A DNA stretch of 64,000 nt from Cryptomeria japonica. Lineage: Eukaryota; Streptophyta; Pinopsida; Cupressales; Cupressaceae. The first letter of the stretch is position 1, and each line of letters begins with the position of its first letter. Positions 34,973 through 46,144 of the stretch are shown one piece after another. A model generated the notes under the pieces. That model was given only the letters and a program-made list of their open reading frames with translations. It was not told the origin of the DNA and made no database searches. Where the stretch lies: positions 346,150,169 through 346,214,168 of the forward strand of contig NC_081412.1 in assembly GCF_030272615.1 (NCBI RefSeq). The letters run 5' to 3'. The translations under genes and the position numbers were made by a program.

Positions 34973-36819
34973 CTACGTTGTCCTCAATGGATGAAAGAAT
35001 GCAATAATATCACCTAATTGGGTTAGATGCTGAAATACAAAAGAATAAGAAGAATGTACATCACCTAACTTCACCAACATCTTATCAGTGATCTGCAAAA
35101 TTGTTGCCTTTCTGATTTCAAAATATTTATTTTCAACTTCCTCCATCTTTTGCAAATCTTCTTTCACCCTTTGCATCTCTTCAAGTTTCTTCTTTGTCAT
35201 CTTGGTGGCTTCTCCTACTGCCAATTCCTTCTTCAATTTCACATTTTCAATATAAAGCTCATTGTGATTGGCTTGAAGATCCACATGCATCCTTTTGAGC
35301 ATTTCATGCCTCTTTTCCTCTTCTTCAATAACCATTTTGGCAAAATGATCAGCATGGAATGTTAGTGTGGTTGCCTCTATGGCTATGGTATCAACCAAAG
35401 TTATTACAATTGCATCTCCAACTCCGTGTTCCACACCATGAAGCACAATAGGCTTGTTTGTAGCAGGGGCCTTTTCCCAAATTGCAAATGCTTTAATACT
35501 CAAATTGAGCCCCGATCCATGTGTCCCAAATTCTTGAGCATAGATTGGGTCCCTCTGCCTCATTACTTGGTCTAATACAAAAAATAATTCCAAGTCCCAT
35601 CCAGGGATCAACATCATGCCACTATTATTCACCATTTCCCTCGCCTCTTGAGGGGTGCAGTCAATATTGTCCTTATCAAAAATTTTAATCTCTTCAACTG
35701 ATAGATTTTTTAATTTTTCCCTTAACCAAAAAACCTTGAATTCTAGAGTATTCACAAAATTACCATCAAACATAAACTGAATAGATGCAATTATTATTTC
35801 ATATTTAGTTTCATCCTCCAGAATAACACTATGAATAATTGTTGTGTCCAAGTCCAAAAGCACCTCTGGAGCCTCATCATCTTTGAAGGTTTCCCTAGGG
35901 GGATATGGTGGTTGGACATTTGTATCCACTTCATTATCAATAACTTGTTCAAAATCATATATACTGGCCTTCCCCTTTTCAATTTTTCTGATCATGCATG
36001 TAGCAAGCTATTCTTCTAGTGGAGAAGGCTGTGAGGGAGCATCCTGAGAAGACTCCTCAATCATAATTTCTTTCCCTTTTTCCTTGGGAGCAACTGGAAG
36101 AATATCTACAGGCCTTTCTTCTGACTTTTCTTCTGGTTGCTTTGCCTCTTGCTATGCAAGCTCACTGGGGAATATGGCCTCAAAGATTGTTATGTTGTTT
36201 AAAATACTAGCATAATCATTTTGAATGTTAGAACAAAATCCTTTAAATTCAGGGTCCTTTTTTGTCCTTTCCATTTCTAACTTCTTCAAATACTCCCACT
36301 TCTTCCTTCTTTGAACAACCTCACTTGGACCAAAATTTCTAATTAGGTCCTCACACTCATCAAAATGGTGGGAGTATCCCTTTACTTTCATTTTGTGGGT
36401 TCTCAAATCATTGATGTAGCCCTCAGGATCAAAATTTTATGCCTGACCTACTTTGAGGCGATATGAATTATTCATGATGCTCTGCACCTTCTCAAGGGTT
36501 TCTCTTCCCACATTTAGATCTCCATATATAGTCATCTAAGGAAGGTGTGTTCCCTTTTTCTTAGTTTTGACTATGTCCTTTTCCATCCACATGAGATTCC
36601 ATATGAAATCCATAAATGGAAGTCTTGGGGAGACAATGACTGGTAGGATGTGAGGTGGCTAAGGGCACCCATACACCTTGATTATTATATAGTCGACATA
36701 GCAGAAAAAATCACCAAAATTGTGGGAAAAGGCCCCCTCTAGATATTCAAAATTTTTAGCCCTTGCATTTTTCATTCTCGGAAACTTCACCATATCAATC
36801 AGGAGTCTTGGCAGATGAA
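34973..36819 (-). pseudogene. Element E ORF, C-terminal part
   Basis: One minus-strand frame runs from the element C insertion site to the stop at 34973, about 615 codons, with in-frame stops near 36659, 36437, 36152 and 36010 and no frameshift. It starts GVHLPRLLIDMVKFPRMKNA. The middle is charged (RRKKWEYLKKLEMERTKKDP). The last 340 codons include PGWDLELFFVLDQVMRQRDP, then a Glu/Lys-rich coiled coil (EEEKRHEMLKRM, KKKLEEMQRVKEDLQKMEE). I do not recognise the family. No polymerase, protease or zinc knuckle is visible. It continues upstream at 44568-46144. A role in packaging or assembly is possible but unproven. Confidence 0.6.
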
Positions 36820-36824
36820 CTCCA

Positions 36825-38052
36825 TGATGAATACTAAGAGGGGGCGAGGGGGGTGAATTAGTGTACCAAAAAATACTGTACTTAAACACTTTAACAGTCT
36901 AGCAGTAATCTGATAAAATAGTTTAACAAACAAACCGGTTAACACACATGCAAACCAAATAGCTAATAAGGAATTCACCCATAGAAGCACAATCACCATA
37001 ACACAAGAGATTTTGACATGGAAAACCAAATGGGAAAAACCACGATGAGATGAAACTCACAAGTAACTATCTACAGAATAGTAACCAGACCGGTTAAAGT
37101 CAGACCGGTTAAGGTCATACAATGTTCTTTACCAGAACAGATCCTATTAGAAATCTCAATCTCTGTTAGGAGATAAGTCTGATTAAAGACTACCTTGTGA
37201 GAGGATTTCAGATCCATAGATATGAACCACCTTGTTAGAGGATTTACAAAGGCTTTTCTGGGCCTACTCGGTTAAGGGTTTCTGACTTGTCAAAGATGTG
37301 AGTAATCAACAAGTGAATGATCTAGAAAATGGCACAATCTGCTTGATTAGATCTATTGTAGCTCATAGCTAATGCTCTTCAGCATTACTTCAGTCTTCAG
37401 TAAATCCACACTCTGTTGTAGTACACAGACTTGATCTTCTCAGTTAAGATCGCACATACAAGAGCTTCAACGACCACCAAAACCTAACAGCTACACTCAT
37501 ACATACACTCACAAAACCCTAGACATGATGTCTTAAAAAGGAATCTGATTTCATGTCGGTCCAATAGGATTACATTGCAAGTTCCTAGGTTCATTGTATC
37601 TAGACACATTTGGTAACATGGCACAAAATCACCGTCTAAGTGTTGGTGGATGGTAACTCATCACAAAAATATACCAGTTGGTAACTCATCACAGAGTATT
37701 ATCGGTTTATACAACTTTTCCGGTTACCGGTTGGTAACTCAGAGTAATACCGGTTCAAATAGATTTTCGGTTGACAAAAATTGAAGACTGGGAAAAAGAT
37801 AACTGCCGCTTCTGGCTCCTTTGCTCTGCTCCACTTGAGATCCTTAAACCGCTTGATCTCTCTATGCCTCTTGGGTATACCGCTTGAGATCGGTAAACAA
37901 TTTCTGCATAACATCAATAGTCTAAATACTACAACATGATACCGGTTTGGAACAATTACCGGTTGAGCATAATTCATACATTCACAAAGTGATCTCATAG
38001 CAAGTGTGTGTCCATCAATGACAATCACAACATAATCATCAAAATGCCAACA
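36825..38052 (-). repeat. Element C 3' LTR
   Basis: The LTR is 1,228 bp. On the minus strand it starts TGTTGGCATTTTGATG and ends TTAGTATTCATCA. It contains several accggt-rich words. The block ccaaatgggaaaaaccacga (+, 37027-37046) corresponds to the modified block in the B, G and H LTRs. Confidence 0.9.
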
Positions 38053-38068
38053 ATCTCCCCCTTTGGCA
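38053..38068 (-). other. Element C polypurine tract
   Basis: Minus-strand gccaaagggggagat adjoins the 3' LTR and is identical in form to the PPT of element B. Confidence 0.9.
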
Positions 38069-38330
38069 TTGATGGCAACACTTAGGAAATTTTTTTTTGA
38101 CATCTAAGTGTTTTACAACAAAATTATGCCATAATCAAAATTACTCCCCCTAAGCATATACACTATCCCTTTTGTAGAAAATACAATGTATACTACTTCC
38201 TTACAGAGATAAACATGAAAGTATACATAGCATGCATTAAATTCAGAATACTACTCCCCCTTTCCCAACAATGACAAAGTACAGCTGAAAAACCCCTGTT
38301 CCATTAGCATTAAAAACTGATTTAAAGAGT

Positions 38331-41300
38331 TTATGACAATAAAGAGTGAAACTTGTCAAAAACTGATTTAAAGTCATGCATAAATGTCTTCATGGATAAA
38401 GACAATGATTCAAGCAATGAGGTAGCAACCTCATTCTTTGTTTGCATCTGATAGACCTGCTCTTCCATGGCATCTAAGGTACTCATCTCTTGAGTGATCG
38501 TTAGGGCATCCAGATTTAGATAGCATTTCTGAAGAATTTGCAGTCTTGGTAGTAGGACCAGCTGAAGTTCCTAAAAATTACGTGTCCGGTTGCTTATCTC
38601 TGCCTCTATTCTTGCAGACTGGAGTTGAAACCGGTGAGTGGTTTGTCCATATGTGGAGAAGGAATCATATGGCGTCTTGAAGGTGCTTATAAATGACTGC
38701 ATATCAGATTGCAGTTTTGCTTTCTGAGCAAACACATCATCACATAATAGATGAGATTGACATATCTTACTTAGCAATAATTTTCCCTCATCCATTGCAT
38801 CTCTAATGTCCTTCTGTGCCTTTTGTAGATTAGACCAGAGCTCTGTTAACTTTTTCACCAAGGAAGTGTCCAGAGCCTTTTGATGCTCCTTCTTGGCATT
38901 TGCTTCTGCAACCTCTTCCAAGCGTTGCACCTGGTCTTCTAAAACTGTGCATAGGAGCTTTAATTGTGTAAGAGAGGAATCGGTACTGGGGAGGTTGGTA
39001 CCGGGTATCAAACCGGTAAGAGTTTCCACTGCAGCTTGGATCTCATCTTGCTCTTTCTTCCTCCTTATTACTTCCAGGCATTCTTGGGCAACCTTAATGC
39101 TCTGCAACAACTCTGATTCGTTTGCAGACTAGAGGTCAATGGGACTGGTAATGTCAGCCGGTTTGGCTTGACTACTGGTTGCCTTTGGGGTCTCCATCTG
39201 AGTGCTCTGTGCTGCTCCCTCTTTCTCTTTAGCTCTTTTCTTGTCCTCTTCTACCTTCTTTTTCTCCTCTTCATCTTCATCCTTCTTCTTCTCCTCTTCC
39301 TGCTTCTTCTTCTCTTGCTCCTTTCTCTTCTCCTCTTCCTTTCTCTTCTCCTCTTCCTTTTTCTTCTCCTCTTCCTCTTGTTTCTTCTTCTCTTCTTCCT
39401 TTCTTTTCTTTTCCTCTTCTATTTTTCTCTTCTCCTCTTCCTTTTTCTTTTCTTCCTCTTTTCTCTCCTCTTCTGCTTTTTTCTTCTCTTCTTCCTTTTG
39501 CTTCTTTTCCATTTCTGCCCATTTTCTATTTTCTTCCTCCTGTTTCTTCTTCTCTTTCTCTGCCTGTTTTCTCTTGTCTTCCTCCTGTTTCTCCTGACCT
39601 TCTATTTCTGTTGGTGCATCTGGAGTAACATTTTCACCATTCAAGGAATCAACATCAATCGGGTCCAATTGAGTAGTGACCGGTTCTCCTTCACTGTCAT
39701 ATACTTCATCTGGTTGAGTGATTTCCGGTTCTTGCTCAGCTTTCCTATTGGCTTCAGCCACTTGATGCAATCTTAAAGCTGATTGAGCAAGGGAGGGGGT
39801 ATCTTTGACCACTTCTGAAACTTTTCCTTCCAACAACAAGAGTCTTCTTCTTCTCATGAAGAAGAGGCCCTTATATCTCTCCACCACTTCATACAGTTCT
39901 GTTTTAGGCACTTTAGTGAAGTATTTTGCGAATACTTCCTCTCTTATTTCTTGTTCTTTCTCTATGGCAATGTGCCATTTGTTATCTAAAGAATTATATA
40001 AAAAATCAGGTGTCTCAGACTTAATTTCTGAAGGCCACCGGTCATTAATACATAGATAATTAATGACTTTTTGTTCAACTTCTTCCTTTTCATCATCACT
40101 AAAATCATCAAAGCACTCTTTCAAATCACCAAGCACTTTTCTTCTAATATTCTTAGTTGTTCTTTGACAATGTGTCAAAGGTTTGTAAGAGGAAATATCA
40201 ATATTTATCGGTGCAGATGTTGCCGGTTCACTCTTTGTCTTTTTCCTTGTTTGCCTAGTCTTCTTAGGCTGTTCTTCAGAGACAATGTCCTTTGAGTCTG
40301 GTGTATTGCTTTTTGTCTTCCACTTCCTCTCAAAGACTTTGGCGGGTGCCGCTTTTGGTTTCTTCTTTGCTGGTGACTGCTTGGTCACTTTAGGACTTGC
40401 TTTGATAACTGGTGCCGATGATGAAGGCACTGCCTTTCCCTTCTTTACCGAGGGTTCTCCAACCGGTGTAACCCTTTCCAAATAGGTGCCGGTTCTCTTT
40501 GCCTTTGGATCAAGGGGCGAGGTGATTAGGGTAGAGGCATACCTATCTAGCATGTCATACATTACCTCATATCCCATCGGTTCTACTTCTTCCTGTCTAG
40601 GCTCAACCGCCTCCATTATGCACTCATCAACTCCGATGGTGAAGCAAATGTCATCTTCATATTTCTTGACAATATCACTGGATATTCTCACCCTTTGGTT
40701 CATTTTGCATCTGAACTCATCAAAGTATTTGTTCAGTACTTCCGGATAACTGGTTCCTACCGCTTGTAGGCTTTCCTTAATTTGCTTTGTCACCGGTTGG
40801 TTAGTAGACCACTAAATATCACCTACTCCTAGAAAATAGCCTTGGAAGTAGAAGAACAACCCAACCAATAGTTGCCAAAACTTAAATCTCAAGGCATTGT
40901 CTTGTTTGATTGACTTGAGGTTCAACAGAAGTTGTCTTTGTATACAAGTGCACAAATCAAATGATGCATCTTCCTTGATCATCCTGTAGGTGGCATTTAC
41001 CGCTGCAACAAAGACAGAGTTGATTCTGCTGGCATGGAACATCCGGTATCCTATCACCATACATGCATATTTGACCAGATCGTCCTTGATGGAATTGACA
41101 GTCATTCCTTGTGAATCGCTCACTGAACCAGTGAGCTTAGTCATTTCTGTCTTGCTAATCTTCCTTAGGGCTAGCACTTCATCGACATTGTAGAAACCGG
41201 TGATGGCATGAATTTCTTCTGGTGTAATATCATGCGTTCGCTCTAAGTATATTTTATCACCATGTATACTGCTCAGAATAATGCAGATGTGATCATCTAA

Positions 41301-41579
41301 AAATTCTTCAAGGAAATAGACAGCATTGTGAAGTTTCTTCTTTTCCAGAATGTTGAATTCCGGTTTAATCTTTTTGTCCTTCCCACATAACAAACTCAAC
41401 TGAGAATGGATCATCAGAGATCCAAGATCTTCAATCTTATAGTCAATGTAATCGGAAATGCCTTCCTACACTATAACACCAACGAGTATTTATGAAAGGG
41501 CTATGTATTTTGCCTTTCGTTGAATGAAGTCTATGGAATCATCAGGTGCACTAGAACTAGCATGTGATGCGGAAGCCAT
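38331..41579 (-). pseudogene. Element C ORF2, large protein of unknown function
   Basis: A single frame of 1,083 codons runs from the ATG at 41579 (MASASHASSSAPDD) to the stop at 38331, with five in-frame stops (about 41490, 41466, 40812, 39129, 38571) and no frameshift. The conserved N-half aligns with element B: FHASRINSVFVAAVNATYRM, SFDLCTCIQRQLLLNLKSI, RFKFWQLLVGLFFYF and KKYEDDICFTIGVDECIMEA. A Lys/Pro-rich linker follows (TKQSPAKKKPKAAPAKV), then the second block (SDDEKEEVEQKVIN). About 130 residues of nearly pure Lys/Glu (39240-39600) probably form a long single helix. A coiled-coil tail ends it (LVKKLTELWSNLQKAQKDIR). The Leu/Ser/Phe-rich + strand frames are shadows of the Lys/Glu run. 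Confidence 0.78.
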
Positions 41580-41832
41580 GATAAATAGAGAATTTTGAAA
41601 AATACCTTCATAAGTCAAAATTTAGGGCTCGCAATTTAAACTTTGCTACACACTCCTTTGGTTGCTGAAATACCGCTTTGTGTTCTATACTTCACCAACA
41701 TATGTTTGCTTCTGATTCTTCTTCAGGATTTTGATAAATTATTTGAATCACAATCCAAATTGCTTTTCTTCGCTATGTGCTTGAAAACTTCTTCGCTCGT
41801 GAACTGATAAATGAAAAATGACTTTGAAAAAT

Positions 41833-41869
41833 TCTTTTAAACAAGTTCTTCACCTACCACAATAAATGC
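41833..41869 (-). promoter_or_regulatory. Candidate internal promoter of element C ORF2
   Basis: On the minus strand GCATTTATTGTGGTAGGTG (41869-41851) differs at only two of 19 positions from the element B block. It is followed by GTTTAAAAGAA, a TATA-like word, about 255 bp upstream of the ORF2 ATG. Confidence 0.45.
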
Positions 41870-42021
41870 TCCACTATTAGGGTGTAAACCCTAATTTTCC
41901 TTTTACCATTTCTGGTCTTCTACCAACTGACAGGTATCACATACCGGTTGAGGTCTTTTATTGGTGTAAACCGAGGGTTCGAGATATTTCGCCGTTTGCT
42001 CCCCCTAATCTTTTCTGAAGC

Positions 42022-43302
42022 TTAGTTTGTTGGTTCAACGACTTCCACACTAGGTGTAGAAACCGGTTCTACTTGAATCACTTCTTCTGGCTTCTTCTTC
42101 CAGGTTTTCTTCATATCTGTTTGAACAATTTCAACATCAATCTTTCCTTTTGTAGTGACTAGTATATTATCCGATATACTCTTTCTTGTTCTACAAAATC
42201 TTGTTGTATGACCCGGTTTGTTGCGATGATAGCAAACCATTCCAAGTGCTCTCCAAGGTCCATTATTCATGTTTCCATTCTTCCTTCTGCATGTTACAAC
42301 AATGTGACCATGACCATGACAAATCCAATAGTTTTCTCTCCATCCGGTTGCTGCTTGATAGCCACCGCTACCTGACTGATGACTATAGGTATTAAACTAG
42401 TTTGGGTTTTGGTTCTCAGAGGATTCAGGAAAAACTCCTTGACTCCTTTGAGGATACCTTCCAGTATTGTGCATGACAGACCTTCATTCAAAATCTCTAT
42501 GCCCAAACTTGTTGCATGCATAACAATTACCATTGAGTCTATTGGGTCTAGGCTTATCGTTTAGAAAATAAGGAAAATTATTGTAAGCCTTACTTCTACA
42601 TACATTAGCAGTGTGTCCTTCCTTGAGACAATTAAAGAAAACAGGTTTGAACTTTTGCTTACCTTTATCCTTAGATGCCAGTTATTTCTTTGATGCTCCA
42701 TCTTTTGTTCCAGAGGTCTCACCTTCCTTATAATCAGAGAAACCAAGTCCATTGGTATTCTTTACCGGTTTAGCTGATTCAAGATTCTGTTCTAGCTCAA
42801 CAGTGCTCTTATTGAATTTGGCAAGTATTTCCTTTGACTTAGTGAGTTCTTTGGAAATAGCAGCATTGGATTCCTTCAAGGTTGCATTCTTAGAAATAGC
42901 CATGTTTAGTTCACTTTGGATTCATTCCTTTTCCATTTTATTTTCAAGAAGATGAGCGGTAAGTGTACTGATCTCTTGCTTCAGCTTGGAGATCTCATGA
43001 TCTTTGTCTTTTACTAGATCTTTAGCTTTCCTCCGGTTCTCAAGCTCTTGACACATTCTAATAGTTAGTCCTTCAAGTTCCCTTCTTAGGTTGGCATTGG
43101 ACTCATTCATTTTTTCAACTTCTTGGACTAGGGCTTCCATGTCTGCTTCATCAGAAGAACTATTTTCAGTTAGCTGCATCAGTTTTTCAGCATGCTCTCT
43201 TCTTTTTTCCTGAGAGGCCTTATATTTGACCTTAAGTTCATCATAGGCTTTCTCAGTCTGAGTGAGCCAATGAGTAAGTTCCCTCATAGTGTATTCCCCC
43301 AT
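42022..43302 (-). pseudogene. gag: Element C gag with four damaged CCHC knuckles
   Basis: The ATG at 43302 (MGEYTMRELTHWL) lies about 35 bp after the PBS. One frame of 427 codons contains four in-frame stops and no frameshift. The first 210 residues are coiled coil (LTHWLTQTEKAYDELKVKYK). GLGFSDYKEGETSG matches GIGFEVGESCG of element B. The four knuckle positions are conserved but each has lost a ligand: FFNCLKEGHTANVC, CYACNKFGHRDFE then TGA, YWICHGHGHIVVTC and CYHRNKPGHTTRFC. The protein once packaged RNA. Confidence 0.78.
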
Positions 43303-43336
43303 ATCTCTTTCCAAGTGGTTAGACTTATAGAAAGGT

Positions 43337-43352
43337 TGGCTCTGATACCAAT
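43337..43352 (-). other. Element C primer binding site
   Basis: Minus-strand ATTGGTATCAGAGCCA follows the 5' LTR directly; it is complementary to initiator Met-tRNA. Confidence 0.9.
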
Positions 43353-44562
43353 TGATGAATACTAAGAGGGGGGGTGAATTAGTATACCAAAAAATACTGT
43401 ACTTAAACACTTTAACAGTCTAGTAGTAAACCAGTAAAATAGTTTAACAAACAAACCAGTTAACATACATGCAAACCAAATGGAAAATAAGGCATTCACC
43501 CATAGAAGCACAATCACCATAACACAAGAGATTTTGACGTGGAAACCCAAATGGGAAAAACCACGGTGAGATGAAACTCACAAGTAACTATCTGCGGAAT
43601 AGTAACCAGACCAGTTAAGGTCATACAATGTTCTTTACCATAACAGATCCTGTTAGGAATCTCAATCTTTGTTAGGAGATAAGTCCGATTAAAGACTACC
43701 TTGTGAGAGGATTTCAGATCCACAGATATGAACCACCTTGTTAGAGGATTTACAAAGGCTTTTCTGGGCCTACCCGGTTAAGGGTTTCTGACTTGTCAAA
43801 GATGTGAGTAATCAACAAGTGAATGATCTAGAAAATGGCACAATTTGCTTGATTAGATCAATTGTAGCTCATAGCTAATGCTCTTCAGCATTACTTCAGT
43901 CTTCAGTAAATCCACACTCTATTGCAGTACACAGACTTGATCTTCTCAGCTAAGATCACACATACAAGAGCTTCAATGACCACCAAAACCTAACAGCTAC
44001 ACTCATACATACACTCACAAAACCCTAGACATGATGTCCTAAAAAGGAATCTGATTTCATGTCGGTCCAATAGGATTACATTGCAAGTTCCTAGGTTCAT
44101 TGTATCTAGACACATTTGGTAACATGACACAAAATCACTATCAAAGTGTCGGTGGATGGTAACTCATCACAAAAATATATTGGTTGGTAACTCATCACAG
44201 AGTATTACTAGTTTATAAAACTTTTCCGATTACCGATTGGTAACTCAGAGTAATACCGGTTCAAACAGATTTCTGGTTGACAAAAATTGAAGAGTGGGAA
44301 AAAGATAACTGCCGCTTCTGGCTCCTTTGCTCTGCTCCGCTTGAGATCCTTAAACTGCTTGATCTCTCTATGCCGCTTGGGTCTTTATACCGCTTGAGAT
44401 CGGTAAACACTTTCTGCATAACATCAATAGTCTAAAGGCTACAACATGATACTGGTTTGGAACAATTACCGGTTGAGCATAATTCATACATTCACAAAGT
44501 GATCTCATAGCAAGTGTGTGTCCATCAATGACAATCACAACATAATTATCAAAATGCCAACA
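43353..44562 (-). repeat. Element C 5' LTR
   Basis: The LTR is 1,210 bp, from TGTTGGCATTTTGATA (minus) to TTAGTATTCATCA. It is closely similar to the 3' LTR along its whole length, and visibly more alike than the F or K pairs, so C is the younger insertion. The right target duplication CTCCA follows at 44563-44567. Confidence 0.9.
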
Positions 44563-44567
44563 CTCCA

Positions 44568-46144
44568 CACATCCCTAAGACCTTAACAACAAAATGGTCA
44601 AAGAATGCCATGTAATTCGATTACCTAGACCCCTTATCCCATACCCAGGTTCATCTCTAAATTGGCCACCTATTTCCTATTCGAGGATCAATTTTCTTCA
44701 CCTGTAAGGCCTCATACCAATTTGTCCCTTTTTAAAAAAGAATTATATGGCATAATAGAGAATAATGTTTAAATTCCAATTGGACTTTATCATCTTTCAC
44801 CTTTGTCAGCTCTTCATGCTTCTTCTCTTAGATATAAGAGGCAAAATAATAAAGCTCATTTGTTTCAGGGTGCTGGATATTGATGATCATCATCATGTAT
44901 TCAATTGGCATATGAGTTAGCCCACAATCCTCTCCCAAAATCTAGCATATAGCATAGTAGGTTTTCACAAAATAGTACTCAAAAGTTGATAGACTAAAAG
45001 GTTCCTTCTCCGAATCCAAAATATAGTTCTTCCCCCATTTGTAAATCTTTTTTTTTGTATTAGGGTAGCACCTAATCCCTATAGAACTTCCTTTTTGAAG
45101 TGTATTTGGCTCCTAATCTCTTTGTGTCAATGGTTATCAAGGCACTTTTATCTAAATAAAAATATTCGATAATGGCTTCTTTTGAAAAATCAACCAAGAT
45201 ATAACCACTGGCCATTCTAAGAGTCATACTTGGGGAGTGGTAATGTTTGGTAAGCTCCTTGATTAGCATTGGCTCTACAAAAACACTTGGGACCACCAGC
45301 TTACCCAAACTAAGATTCCATGGGTTTAATATCGAGGCTACCTTATCCCTGTTCCCATAAAAATAATAAAAGATATCCCACCCCGTATCTGTGGTGATAC
45401 CATCCCTATAGTGGGAAATCCTATCAATGAAGGTTGAAGGTTTAATGCATGCTGGAGCCTTTGAACAACTCCAAAAGGTCTTGGCGCAAGCCCCTTGCTT
45501 CTCTTCTTTTCTTCTTGTCCATCTTTTCTAACCTCTCCACCTCTACTGCTATTTCATCAACACTCTTGGTTGGGACTGAAGGAGATGGGGCTTGTGAGGG
45601 TTCTTCTTGTTGAGTAGGGGTATGGTTTTCCAAAGTAGGAGGATTTTTTGTAGCAGGAGGGTCTTGCTCGGTAGAGGATGATGATGCCTTCTTTACAAGG
45701 GCTTTTTCTTCTTTTTGTCTTAGGAGCCTCCTCCTAGGGGTCCAATTCTACTACATCAAGAGAGGCCTGTGTAGAAGATGTTGTGGTGGGTTTCTTAGCG
45801 AGAACTTTTCTTCTCTTGGGCATTGGGGTTTTAGCCTGCGGGGAAGGATTTGGCTCATCAATAGACGATTCATCATTGGGAATCATAGTAGCTGCCTACC
45901 CTAGCACTCACTTTCTCTTTGGTTTTGAGGAATCCTCCGGCGATTGGTTTGAGTCAGTACTAGGAGGGGTTTTAATGGCAGAGGGAGGGTTTGGTCCAAC
46001 AAAAGACTCATTAGAAATTGTAGGGGCTGTGTGGATGATGGCCAAAGGGGTGGCATGTGTGATTTTAGGCATGATGGAGGAAGCTTCTCCCTTCTCTAGA
46101 GTTTTTTTAGTAGGAGAGGTTGTGTTCTTCATTGGGGAGGCCAT
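44568..46144 (-). pseudogene. Element E ORF, N-terminal part
   Basis: The ATG at 46144 begins MASPMKNTTSPTKKTLEKGE, a Pro/Ser/Thr/Lys-rich disordered start. A basic patch follows (VERLEKMDKKKRREARGLRQ), then a more globular part (MGKLVVPSVFVEPMLIKELT, SGYILVDFSKEAIIEYFYLD, EYMMIINIQHPETNELYYFA, EFKHYSLLCHIILF). At least three frameshifts and several stops occur. After removal of element C the frame is continued at 36819-34973, giving roughly 1,100 codons in total. The family is unknown. Plus-strand frames here (for example 45783-46157) are shadows. Confidence 0.55.

Larger units (their letters stand above)
36825..44562 (-). mobile_element. Pol-less copia-type LTR element C
   Basis: Minus-strand order is 5' LTR (43353-44562), PBS, gag, ORF2, PPT and 3' LTR (36825-38052). 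A perfect 5-bp target duplication CTCCA (36820-36824 and 44563-44567) proves one insertion, into element E. It has the same layout as element B with clearly diverged proteins, and no pol. It is larger than B because of longer LTRs. Confidence 0.92.

Noticed and set aside
39168-39776. Long + strand Leu/Phe/Ser-rich frames that look like membrane proteins
   Set aside because: They are exact antisense shadows of the Lys/Glu run in element C ORF2; TTC/CTT repeats read as Leu, Phe or Ser in every frame.
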